Below, piece after piece: positions 1 to 7,650 of a DNA stretch of 64,000 bases (the first letter of the stretch is position 1; each line of letters starts with the position of its first letter). The stretch is from Microbacterium capsulatum. GTDB lineage: Bacteria; Actinomycetota; Actinomycetes; Actinomycetales; Microbacteriaceae. Under the pieces are notes generated by a model. That model had not been told where the DNA came from. It worked only from the letters and a program-made list of their open reading frames with translations, and searched no databases. A program made the translations under genes and the position numbers. The stretch covers positions 1 to 64,000 of the forward strand of contig NZ_JAVFCB010000004.1 of the NCBI RefSeq assembly GCF_030865425.1. The letters run 5' to 3'.

Positions 1-2
1 TC

Positions 3-101
3 ATCGAACACCCCTGGCCACAACCCGGCACCCGCTACGTCGGCAACGGCAGACCCCGAGGATCGGCCCCCAGAAGACGCCCACTGTCACCGATGTCCTG
101 A
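3..101 (+). CDS. Transposase C-terminus (partial, IS481-like?)
   Basis: The window opens inside a reading frame of 32 codons ending at the TGA at 99-101. The peptide has the composition of a transposase tail: it contains RYVGNGRPRG, then a basic run, and ends PLSPMS. The start lies outside the window. Directly after it come tandem repeats of the kind seen at insertion-sequence ends, and the last codons of this frame already lie within the first repeat copy. The IS481-type assignment rests on general resemblance only. It could be any rve-type transposase or a decayed copy. Confidence 0.4.
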   Translation: MEHPWPQPGTRYVGNGRPRGSAPRRRPLSPMS

Positions 102-187
102 GACACCAACTGTCACCGATGTCCTGAGACACCAACTGTCACCGATGTCCTGATACAGAACCGTCACCGAAGTCCTGAGACATCACA
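84..187. repeat. Four tandem 26-bp repeats beside transposase end
   Basis: Four head-to-tail copies start at 84, 110, 136 and 162, each beginning CTGTCACCGATGTCCTGAGA or a close variant. The first two are identical except for edge bases. The third reads TGATACAGAA near its end, and the fourth has CGTCACCGAAGTCC. The exact 26-bp period and the transposase stop codon inside copy one suggest the terminal or sub-terminal repeats of an insertion sequence that ends near 187. There are no unique spacers, so this is not a CRISPR array. Confidence 0.75.
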
Positions 188-257
188 CTCGAAACCTTCG
201 CAGCGCCGGCGGGTTATGACAGCGCGAGCGCCCGGGATGCGGGACACGCAGGCGCGA

Positions 258-301
258 AAAAGGCGCCCTCCCCGGGGTCGGTCTCGGGGAGGACGCCTTT
301 T
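258..301 (-). terminator. Rho-independent terminator of serC
   Basis: Arms 258-274 and 285-301 pair over 17 bases with one mismatch (position 266). On the minus strand the hairpin follows the serC stop codon and ends in a run of T, so it fits intrinsic termination of serC. Confidence 0.85.
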
Positions 302-316
302 CGGACGAACCGGGCG

Positions 317-1438
<1,122 letters not shown>

Positions 1439-1548
1439 CTAGGGTTCGGGCCGTGGCCGTCCCGACCGCATGACGCTGTGCGACAGAGGGGGCGAAGACC
1501 CCTGTTTCCGGCCGTGTCCGCGCGGAATCCCGCCTGGTCGGCAGAAGG

Positions 1549-1561
1549 TAGGCTTGCCTAA
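1549..1561. promoter_or_regulatory. Candidate DtxR/IdeR-type iron box
   Basis: The sequence TAGGCTTGCCTAA is a near-perfect palindrome with TAGGC/GCCTA arms, 37 bases before the start of the DtxR-family gene. It resembles half-sites of the DtxR/IdeR box (TTAGG...CCTAA), which suggests autoregulation. The outer bases of the 19-bp consensus are poorly conserved. Confidence 0.45.
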
Positions 1562-1597
1562 GCGCGCGACAGGCTCGACAGCCGGACAGGGGGATCG

Positions 1598-2290
1598 ATG
1601 GCCGATCTGATCGACACCACGGAGATGTACCTCCGCACCATCCTCGAACTCGAGGAGGAGAACATCGTCCCGCTGCGCGCCCGGATCTCCGAGCGTCTCG
1701 GGCACTCCGGCCCGACGGTGTCGCAGACGGTCGGACGGATGGAGCGCGACGGCCTCGTCGTCGTCTCCGAGGACCGTCGCCTCGAGCTCACCGACGCCGG
1801 CCGGCGCAAGGCCGTCGACGTGATGCGCAAGCACCGCCTCGCCGAGCGGCTGCTCTCCGACGTGATCGGCCTGGACTGGGCCTACGTGCACGAGGAGGCC
1901 TGCCGCTGGGAGCACGTGATGAGCGAGCAGGTCGAACGCCGTCTCGTCGAGCTCCTCGGTCACCCCACCGAGTCGCCCTACGGCAACCCGATCCCCGGCC
2001 TCGACCAGATCGGCGGCGCGGCGGCGCGCACCTTCGACGAGGGCGTGATCGGCCTCGTCGAGCACATGAACACCGCCGGCACGCCGACCGAGGGCACGGT
2101 GCGCCGTCTCGCCGAGCCCGCCCAGGTGGATCCCGAACTGCTCGAGCAGCTCCGCGACGCGGGCGTCGTGCCGGGCGCGCACGGCCGCTTCCGCTTCAAC
2201 GAGGGCTACGTGCTGATCGAGGTCGAGGGCAAGGACGAGGGGCTCGAGCTGCCCGTCGAACTGGCCTCGCACATCTTCCTCGTCGCCTGA
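1598..2290 (+). CDS. ideR: DtxR/IdeR-family metal-dependent repressor
   Basis: A 230-residue metalloregulator of the DtxR/IdeR type, expected to bind Fe(II) and repress iron-uptake genes. Domain order: N-terminal winged helix (residues 1-70, with the recognition helix around SGPTVSQTVGRM), a dimerisation and metal-binding domain (residues 75-140) carrying the ligand motif VHEEACRWEHV, and a C-terminal SH3-like domain in the last 80 residues. The cysteine in EACRWEH and the long C-terminal domain favour DtxR/IdeR over the shorter MntR type. A palindromic iron-box-like site precedes the gene. It is divergent from serC. Confidence 0.9.
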   Translation: MADLIDTTEMYLRTILELEEENIVPLRARISERLGHSGPTVSQTVGRMERDGLVVVSEDRRLELTDAGRRKAVDVMRKHRLAERLLSDVIGLDWAYVHEEACRWEHVMSEQVERRLVELLGHPTESPYGNPIPGLDQIGGAAARTFDEGVIGLVEHMNTAGTPTEGTVRRLAEPAQVDPELLEQLRDAGVVPGAHGRFRFNEGYVLIEVEGKDEGLELPVELASHIFLVA

Positions 2291-2394
2291 GCGAGGGCTC
2301 GGAACGGGTTCCGGCCCGCGCCGACCCGGCCACCCGGGAGGGCCGCCGAATACGGCGGATCCATTGCTCACGATCAGCGGATCCCTTGATCAGC

Positions 2395-2577
2395 GTGACA
2401 CAACCGTGACTTTCGAGTACCCTCGGAAAGGTCGTCGGCGAGAAGCCCGCCGCCGGCCTCCACGGCGCTCGCCCCATCGGCCCGTCGCCGTCGTGGGGAC
2501 TCCTGCGTCCGTGCATCGCATGGGCCTACCCGATCGACGACGGACCGGCGCATCCGCGCAGGGGCCGGAGGACGCCC
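2395..2577 (+). promoter_or_regulatory. Promoter and structured 5' leader of first M23 gene
   Basis: A -35-like GTGACA (2395-2400), 17-bp spacer and TACCCT -10 (2418-2423) are followed by a leader of about 150 nt. The first 30 nt of the leader (2423-2452) match the second M23 leader (3487-3516) at 29 of 30 bases. They can form a small hairpin with CGGCG/CGCCG arms. The leader ends in a GGAGG Shine-Dalgarno sequence before a TTG start. c-di-AMP (ydaO-type) riboswitches are known upstream of actinobacterial wall hydrolases, but I could not identify that motif's conserved cores here. Confidence 0.6.
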
Positions 2578-3405
2578 TTGTCACTGCAGAACCACAATGA
2601 GAAGAAGAGCACGGCCCTGAGCACCACGGACGCGACGCCGCGTCCGACCACGGGAACCCGGTCCCGCAACGTGGTCCACCCCCTCCGCACGGTCGCCATC
2701 CTCGGCGCCGTGGGGGCGCTCGTCACCGCCATCGCCCTGCCCGCCTTCGCCTCCACCCACGGGGGCCCTGCCGTCTCGGCCAAGGTCACGAACGAGCGGA
2801 TCGCCGCGGACAACGCCCAGTCGATCGTCGTCGCCTCCGAGGCCACGCAGGCCCCGTCGAGCCGCGGCACGTTCTCCGCCACGACGCCGGATGAGATCGA
2901 ACAGCGCAAGGCCGAGGAGGCCGCCGCGGCCCGCGCCGCCCAGGCGGCCGCGAAGACCGCCTCCGTGCGCTCGACGGCCGGCTACGCGCTCGTCGCCCCC
3001 GGTTCCGGTGCGGTCCGCTACCCGCTGATCCCCGGATCCTTCCGCGGCGGCGAAGGACCCGGATCCGGACGCGGCCACCAGGGCTGGGACATGCTCGCCC
3101 CCGAGGGCACGCCGATCTACGCCGCCGCGGCGGGCACCGTGCGCGTCTCCACCGAGGGCTACTACGGCTACGGCGTGGCCATCGTGATCGACCACGTGAT
3201 CAACGGCACCCCGGTCTCGACCCTCTACGGCCACATGGTCTACGGCAGCCGTCTCGTCGAGTCGGGCCAGCAGGTCTCCGCGGGTCAGCTGATCGGCCAG
3301 GTCGGCAACACCGGGAACTCCTACGGCTCGCACCTGCACTTCGAGGTGCACATCGGCGGCGGGATCGTGGACCCGGAGCCCTGGCTCGCAGCCAACGCCG
3401 GTTGA
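2578..3405 (+). CDS. M23-family peptidoglycan endopeptidase, copy 1
   Basis: A 275-residue secreted or membrane-tethered LytM/M23 metallopeptidase that would cut peptide cross-links in peptidoglycan. A 30-residue cytoplasmic start is followed by a hydrophobic signal/anchor (about residues 35-60, ending PAFAS), an Ala/Glu-rich linker, then the zinc peptidase domain (residues 140-270). The zinc ligands are present: HQGWDMLAP for the HxxxD motif and HLHFEVH for the HxH motif. The TTG start at 2578 is chosen for the GGAGG Shine-Dalgarno sequence just upstream and because the paralogue at 3652 starts the same way. About 60-65% identical in plan to the next gene; the pair is a tandem duplication. 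Confidence 0.88.
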   Translation: MSLQNHNEKKSTALSTTDATPRPTTGTRSRNVVHPLRTVAILGAVGALVTAIALPAFASTHGGPAVSAKVTNERIAADNAQSIVVASEATQAPSSRGTFSATTPDEIEQRKAEEAAAARAAQAAAKTASVRSTAGYALVAPGSGAVRYPLIPGSFRGGEGPGSGRGHQGWDMLAPEGTPIYAAAAGTVRVSTEGYYGYGVAIVIDHVINGTPVSTLYGHMVYGSRLVESGQQVSAGQLIGQVGNTGNSYGSHLHFEVHIGGGIVDPEPWLAANAG

Positions 3406-3458
3406 GTCCGAGGGGCATCCCGTCCGGCTCGACGATGGGGATCGCCGGAATTTCCCTG

Positions 3459-3651
3459 GTGACAGCGCGCCGGCCTTCCGGTAGCGTCGGAAAGGTCGTC
3501 TGCGAGAAGCCCGCCGACGATCGCCGTGACGGTCGCCTCCCGGCTCGTCGCCGCCACGGTCACCCAGTGCGCATCGTGCCCGAATCACACGTGCTCCCGA
3601 GAAGCGACTGAGGACGAGCCGGCGTCTTGCGCCGAGGCCCGGAGGAATCCC
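3459..3651 (+). promoter_or_regulatory. Promoter and structured 5' leader of second M23 gene
   Basis: The architecture is identical to that at 2395: GTGACA at 3459-3464, exactly 17 bp, TAGCGT at 3482-3487, then a leader whose first 30 nt (3487-3516) differ from the first copy at one base. Further downstream both leaders share short blocks such as CGTCGCCG and GCATCG but diverge otherwise. Conservation of promoter spacing and of the initially transcribed region, but not of the rest, suggests selection on RNA structure or start-site regulation. Confidence 0.6.
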
Positions 3652-4473
3652 TTGGCTGCAGAGCTCGACACGTCAGAGAAGACCGTCGCCCGTACTCCGC
3701 GTGGCACCGTGAAGGCAACGGGAGGGGGATCGGGCCGCAAGGTGGTCCGCTCCGTGCGCACGGTCGCGATCCTGGCCGCCGTCGGCGCGCTCGTCACCGC
3801 GATCGCGCTTCCCGCCTTCGCGAGCGGCGCCACCTCGCACGCCCGCGCCGCGACCACCACCACGCAGCAGCTCGCCGCGAGCCACGCGCAGTCGATCGTC
3901 GTCGCGTCCGAGGCGACCGCGGCGCCCGCGGTGCGCAGCGCCTTCACCGCGACCACGCCCGACCAGATCGAGCAGAAGAAGGCAGAGGAGGCCGCCGCCG
4001 CCCGCGCCGCCCAGGCCGCGAAGACCGCCGGGGTGACGGCGCGCCTGAACCTGTCGATGGTCTCGCCCGGCTCGGGGCAGGTGCGCTGGCCCGTCCTGCC
4101 GGGGCAGTTCACCCCCGGCGAGGGCCTGGACGCCGGTCGCAACCACCAGGGCTGGGACCTGCTCGCTCCCGGCGGCACCCCGATCTACGCCGCCACCGCC
4201 GGCACGGTCACGGTGTCCAGCGAGGACTACTTCGGCTACGGCGTCGCCGTGGTCATCGACGGGCAGGTCGCCGGAAACGACATCCAGACGACGTACGCGC
4301 ACATGACCTACGGCAGCCGGCTGGTCCAGCAGGGTCAGAGGGTCAGCGCGGGGCAGATGATCGGTCTCGTCGGAGACACCGGGCACGCGTTCGGCACCCA
4401 CCTGCACTTCGAGGTGCGCCTGAACGGCAGTGTCATCGACCCGCAGTCCTGGTTGCAGGCCAACGCGGGCTGA
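3652..4473 (+). CDS. M23-family peptidoglycan endopeptidase, copy 2
   Basis: Paralogue of the preceding gene, 273 residues from the TTG at 3652, which has GGAGGA seven bases upstream. The layout is the same: basic cytoplasmic start, signal/anchor segment VRTVAILAAVGALVTAIALP, low-complexity Ala/Glu linker, then a LytM domain with HQGWDLLAP and HLHFEVR zinc-binding motifs. It probably acts outside the membrane on septal or side-wall peptidoglycan. It has its own promoter and leader, so the two copies are likely co-regulated but separately transcribed. An upstream in-frame extension to 3526 would consume the leader and is rejected. Confidence 0.88.
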   Translation: MAAELDTSEKTVARTPRGTVKATGGGSGRKVVRSVRTVAILAAVGALVTAIALPAFASGATSHARAATTTTQQLAASHAQSIVVASEATAAPAVRSAFTATTPDQIEQKKAEEAAAARAAQAAKTAGVTARLNLSMVSPGSGQVRWPVLPGQFTPGEGLDAGRNHQGWDLLAPGGTPIYAATAGTVTVSSEDYFGYGVAVVIDGQVAGNDIQTTYAHMTYGSRLVQQGQRVSAGQMIGLVGDTGHAFGTHLHFEVRLNGSVIDPQSWLQANAG

Positions 4474-4565
4474 ACAGACTTCGATTCCGTTCACCGGATG
4501 TTCCGCGCCACACACAGGAACCATGGGTTAGCCTGATTCCGTCGTCGCAAGGGCGGAGGAACTCG

Positions 4566-4679
4566 ATGGAACGAATACCAGACATCCGAACCACGGATGC
4601 ACTCGGTCGCCTCGTTCTTCGGCATTGCCCGCAGGATGTGCACGGTTCTCCCGTGCGCGAAAGGCGCTATCTCTCGTAG
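4566..4679 (+). CDS. 37-residue leader ORF ending in terminator loop
   Basis: A short ORF starts at ATG 4566 with a strong GGAGGA Shine-Dalgarno sequence five bases upstream. The product begins MERIPDIRTT, is arginine-rich and resembles nothing I recognise. Its TAG stop (4677-4679) lies in the loop of the intrinsic terminator 4658-4692. A ribosome finishing the ORF would cover the 5' arm and could allow read-through into the HNH gene at 4769. That attenuation role is inference; the ORF may also be a chance frame. Confidence 0.4.
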   Translation: MERIPDIRTTDALGRLVLRHCPQDVHGSPVRERRYLS

Positions 4680-4692
4680 ACAGCGCCTTTCG
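4658..4692 (+). terminator. Terminator/attenuator before HNH gene
   Basis: Perfect 11-bp arms (4658-4668 and 4682-4692, CGAAAGGCGCT and its complement), a 13-nt loop, followed by TCATTT. It lies between the leader ORF and the HNH gene on the plus strand. It may terminate M23 transcription or act as an attenuator. Confidence 0.75.
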
Positions 4693-4768
4693 TCATTTCT
4701 GCGGACCCTCCGCCTGCGCACGGTCGAGACACCGGGAAGCCGTCCCGGTGGAATCGAAGGGATGCAGG

Positions 4769-5266
4769 ATGCGCACACTGGTGCTCAACGCGGGATACGA
4801 ACCGCTCACGATCGTGTCGTTCCGACGCGCGCTCGTGCTGGTCATGAACGAGAAGGCGTCGATCGTCGAGCACGTCGTCGACGATCCGGTCTGGGCCGCG
4901 AGCGGACGCTACGACCGCCCGACGGTCATCGTCCTCAGCCGTTACGTGCGGATGCCGAGAGCGCGCAGAGCGCCGGTCACCCGCCGCGGGGTGCTCCGCA
5001 GAGACGCCAACCGGTGCGGCTACTGCGGGAAGACGGCGTCCACGATCGACCACGTCCTGCCCCGTTCCCGCGGCGGCAAGGACTCCTGGGAGAATCTCGT
5101 CGCCTGCTGCCTGCGCTGCAACAACATCAAGAGCGATCGCACCCCGCAGGAGATGGGGTGGGAGCTCCGGCTGACCCCGGGTCCGCCGCGTGGAACGACC
5201 TGGACGGTGCGCGGCGTCGAACGCGGCGACCCGTGCTGGGAGCCGTACCTGGAGATGGCCGCGTAG
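4769..5266 (+). CDS. HNH endonuclease family protein (165 aa)
   Basis: A small HNH-type protein conserved in actinobacteria. Residues 1-75 form an uncharacterised N-terminal region beginning MRTLVLNAGYEPL. Residues 80-125 form the HNH/zinc module with CGYC, IDHVLPRSRGG, NLVACCLRCN and NIKSDRTP, which gives two CxxC zinc pairs and the catalytic His. The start at 4769 is chosen for the GAAGG upstream and the conserved MRTLVLNAGYEPL start; an in-frame upstream extension overlaps the terminator. The nuclease substrate is unknown, and family members are usually single housekeeping copies rather than mobile-intron enzymes. Confidence 0.88.
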   Translation: MRTLVLNAGYEPLTIVSFRRALVLVMNEKASIVEHVVDDPVWAASGRYDRPTVIVLSRYVRMPRARRAPVTRRGVLRRDANRCGYCGKTASTIDHVLPRSRGGKDSWENLVACCLRCNNIKSDRTPQEMGWELRLTPGPPRGTTWTVRGVERGDPCWEPYLEMAA

Positions 5267-5341
5267 ACGCGTCCGCGTGAACCGGGCCGGGTCCGCCCCG
5301 GTCGTCGGACGAGCGCAGCGAGAGGAGACGCGCCCACCCGG

Positions 5342-5361
5342 CCCCTGAGCCTGTCGAAGGG
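5342..5361. repeat. Dispersed intergenic element CCTGAGCCTGTCGAAGG
   Basis: A single copy of the short CCCCTGAGCCTGTCGAAGGG motif lies between the HNH gene and the HNH pseudogene. This sequence is a familiar dispersed intergenic repeat in several bacterial groups. Only one copy was noticed in this window, so its repeat nature here rests on prior knowledge. Confidence 0.4.
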
Positions 5362-5422
5362 ATTCGCTCCCCGCCTCGGCGCACTCCGCTCCTGCCTGAC
5401 GCGGTCCTTCAGCGGGGCGGGT

Positions 5423-6423
5423 TCAGGCGGCGGGGCGGAATCGTCTGGGCGGCGGGTCGATTTGGCCCCAGAGGTAGCGCAGCGGCAGTCGTGCCCGCAG
5501 GACATGCGCATGCCCCGTGGGGTCGTGCAGGACGAAGTCGCGGGTGCCGTCCCGGGTGATGGTCCATCCGCCGCGGTGGAGTTGCAAATGGTGGTACCGG
5601 CAGAGCAGGACCCCCCGGTCGATGTCGGTGCGGCCCCGGTCGCGCTGCCATTCGTCGATGTGGTGGGCTTCGCCGTACGAGGCGGGCCGGTCGCAGCCGG
5701 TCCACCGGCAGCCGCCGTCCCGGATCGCGAGCGCGACCCGCTGCCGGGCGGTGAACACCCGGGACTCCCGGCCCACGTTCAGCGGGTTCCCGCGTCCGTC
5801 GACGGTCACCGTGACGGCCCCGGTCTCACACCGGTGCCGCGCCGCGACTGCGGCGGGCAGTGCAGTCAGTCCGTCTTCCGTGAGCGTGACCCGGCCGGGC
5901 ACGCCGTCGCGGTCGATGATCTGGATGAGGCGGAGCCCGGCCTGTCGGGTGCCGAACACGGCGTCGGGTTCCGCCAGCGTCCCGGCTCGGATCAGGTCGA
6001 GCAGCAGGTCGTACGCGAGTTGATCGTTCGTGCGCGGATCCTCCGCGAGGTCGGCGCCGCGGGTCTTCTCGTCCGGGTCGACGAAGCGCGGCCCGCCTCG
6101 ACGCGGGCGCAGCGCGGCGGCGAAGAGCGACTCCACGAACGCGCCGCCCTCGTCGTCGAACGCGATCGACGCCCGCCGCATCCCGTCGTGATCGAGGAAC
6201 GTGCGGAACGATCGCTTCTCGAATCGGGCGAGGAACCCCCGGCGCTGATCAGCTGGATCTGCTCGACCAGGCGCCCGACCGCGCCCGCCTCCCGCCGCAC
6301 CGCGACCACCTCCGCATCACCCAGCGACTGGATCACCGCCTGCACCTCGGACGCGCACGCGCCCGCGCCGATCCGCCCCGCCAGGGTCGGGATCAACGCC
6401 GCGATCGCATCGAAGGAAGCCAT
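5423..6423 (-). pseudogene. DUF222-HNH protein, frameshifted with internal deletion
   Basis: Two frames of one minus-strand gene. The N-terminal part starts at ATG 6423 (MASFDAIAALIPTLAG...) and reads about 60 residues to around 6245. The C-terminal part is in another frame and becomes homologous at about 6240 (RGFLARFEKRSFR, then DGMRRASIAFDDEGGAF). It ends with the HNH module: CRWTGCDRPASYGEAHHIDE, then GVLLCRYHHLQLHRGGW. Intact DUF222-HNH proteins run about 450 residues or more, so some 100 or more residues between the segments are missing and the join is out of frame. These genes are multi-copy in actinobacteria and often decay. Confidence 0.8.
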
Positions 6424-6588
6424 ACCCCATGCTCTCAGCGACCACCGACATTCGAAGATCTGTTCTCCGGTCTGGCTTCCGCATCGTCCCCTCCACGCGC
6501 CACTCGTCCCCGAAACCCGTCGCATTTCGCGGGTATCGCGGCGCGCGGAGTCTCCTGGGCGATGGGGACCCGCCTGTCGAGGGGGAGG

Positions 6589-6631
6589 CGCGAAAGAGGG
6601 GACCGTCCTTCGGGCGGTCCCCTCTTTCGCG
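6589..6631 (-). terminator. Terminator following tRNA-Arg
   Basis: A perfect 17-bp inverted repeat (6589-6605 and 6615-6631) with a 9-nt TCCTTCGGG-type loop, immediately 3' of the tRNA on the minus strand. The symmetric A/T ends (GAAAG...CTTTC) would also allow termination from the other side. Confidence 0.85.
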
Positions 6632-6637
6632 TCTCGT

Positions 6638-6710
6638 GCCCTCGACAGGATTCGAACCTGCGACCTGCCCTTTAGGAGAGGGCTGCTCTATCCGACTGAG
6701 CTACGAAGGC
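6638..6710 (-). tRNA. tRNA-Arg (anticodon CCT)
   Basis: A 73-nt cloverleaf read on the minus strand. The acceptor stem is GCCTTCG with CGAGGGC, the D arm GCTCAGTCGGATAGAGC, and the anticodon arm GCCCT-CTCCTAA-AGGGC giving anticodon CCT (AGG codons). The T arm contains GGTTCGAATCC. CCA is not encoded. It is followed by a strong terminator. Confidence 0.95.
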
Positions 6711-6752
6711 GCCCCTCCAGTCTAGCGAGCGTGGAGGGCGCCGCCGCCGGAA

Positions 6753-6792
6753 GCACGAGAAGGGGCGCCCCGGAGGACGCCCCTTCTCGTGC
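6753..6792 (-). terminator. Terminator of lsr2
   Basis: Perfect arms of 15 bp, GCACGAGAAGGGGCG and its complement, bracket a 10-nt loop 8 bases after the lsr2 stop codon on the minus strand. It separates lsr2 from the tRNA gene. Confidence 0.85.
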
Positions 6793-6799
6793 GGACGGG

Positions 6800-7144
6800 T
6801 CAGTGCGCCGAGCGGTAGGCCTCGATCACCTCGGCCGGGATGCGGCCGCGCTCCGAGAGCTTGTAGCCGTTGGTGCCGGCCCAGGCGCGGATCGAGGCGG
6901 TCTCCGGGTTGCGGTTCGGGCGCTTCGCCGCGGGCGCGGCGCGCCCGGCGATCGCACGCTGGGTCCGCCGCCCCGACGAGATGTAGGGGGCGAGAGCCGC
7001 GCGGAGCTCGGCCGCGTGCGCACTGGTCAGGTCGATCTCGAATGCGGATCCGTCCAGCGAGAAATGAACCGTCTCGCCTTCTCCGATCTCGAGAACCGAA
7101 CCGTCGATGTCGTCGACGAGCTGATGAACGATTTTGCGTGCCAT
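6800..7144 (-). CDS. lsr2: Lsr2-family nucleoid-associated protein
   Basis: A 114-residue Lsr2 homologue, a functional counterpart of H-NS that coats AT-rich, often foreign, DNA and silences it. The N-terminal beta/dimerisation region starts MARKIVHQLVDDIDG. The C-terminal DNA-binding domain contains IRAWAGTNGYKLSERGRIPAEV, whose RGR minor-groove hook follows SE. The start at 7144 rather than the upstream in-frame ATG at 7180 is chosen because all Lsr2 proteins begin with this MARK sequence. It would be expected to bind the AT-rich vapBC promoter region at 19.3 kb in this window (inference). Confidence 0.95.
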   Translation of the reverse strand: MARKIVHQLVDDIDGSVLEIGEGETVHFSLDGSAFEIDLTSAHAAELRAALAPYISSGRRTQRAIAGRAAPAAKRPNRNPETASIRAWAGTNGYKLSERGRIPAEVIEAYRSAH

Positions 7145-7198
7145 GCTCACAAAGATATGTCGATCAATTGCTCGATGCAATGATTGCGCCGCAGAATG

Positions 7199-7525
7199 TC
7201 ATTCGTGTCCGGGGTCGATCACCTTCAGGCCGACAATGCAGCCGACGAGTCCGACGATGAGCAGAATGCGGATCCAGGACACATCGGAATCGCCGGCGAT
7301 CATCGCCCAGACGACGGTCAATGCCGCACCGATTCCCACCCACACCGCATAGGCGGTCGCGGTCGGGATATCGCGCATCGCCCAGCCGAGCCCGAACATC
7401 GACGCCGCGAGGCCGACGACGAAGAGGACGCTCGGCCAGAGCTTCGTGAAGCCCTCCGACTTGCCCAGTGCGGTCGCCCAGACGGCCTCGCACATTCCCG
7501 ACACGATGAGCACGATCCACGCCAT
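7199..7525 (-). CDS. sugE: Guanidinium exporter of the SMR family (SugE/Gdx)
   Basis: A 108-residue small multidrug resistance protein with four membrane helices. The essential glutamate is at residue 13 (SGMCEAVWATALGKSEGFTK). The GFTKL sequence is typical of the SugE/Gdx subgroup, which exports guanidinium in exchange for protons, rather than of EmrE-like drug pumps. It acts in the cytoplasmic membrane as an antiparallel dimer. The guanidine-III riboswitch directly upstream (7529-7585) supports guanidinium as the physiological substrate. The ATG at 7525 has AAGGAG seven bases upstream, sequestered in a hairpin. Confidence 0.93.
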   Translation of the reverse strand: MAWIVLIVSGMCEAVWATALGKSEGFTKLWPSVLFVVGLAASMFGLGWAMRDIPTATAYAVWVGIGAALTVVWAMIAGDSDVSWIRILLIVGLVGCIVGLKVIDPGHE

Positions 7526-7528
7526 GAT

Positions 7529-7585
7529 GGCTCTCCTTCGAGAGCCAGTCTTTTCGCGTTCCGGGTACTGGCCCGCCTCGTCCGG
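7529..7585 (-). promoter_or_regulatory. Guanidine-III riboswitch with SD-sequestering hairpin
   Basis: On the minus strand the leader reads CCGGACGAGG (7585-7576), then a pseudoknot strand GGGCCAGU, GUACCCGG, an A-rich stretch ending AAGAC, and UGGCUC. These match the conserved parts of the ykkC-III/guanidine-III aptamer, with the P1 CCGG/CCGG pairing and the 3' UGGC strand pairing with GCCA. Immediately 3', GGCTCTC-GAAG-GAGAGCC (7546-7529) can fold into a hairpin holding the Shine-Dalgarno sequence. It shares the GGCTC strand with the aptamer, so ligand binding should free the ribosome site (ON switch). Confidence 0.88.
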
Positions 7586-7650
7586 GTGCGCGGCGCGCGC
7601 GGTCCGAGCCTACCGCGTCTGCCTGGGCAGGGCCCGTGCACCCCGGGGCC

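Noticed and set aside
84..187. Possible CRISPR array
   Set aside because: The repeats are directly tandem with no unique spacers, and they start inside a transposase reading frame.
2423..2577. c-di-AMP (ydaO-type) riboswitch in the M23 leader
   Set aside because: The gene context fits, but the conserved internal cores of that class could not be recognised, so it is only described as a shared leader.
3526..3651. Upstream extension of the second M23 peptidase
   Set aside because: It would translate the leader shared with copy 1, lacks a ribosome site, and the paralogue clearly starts at the equivalent TTG.
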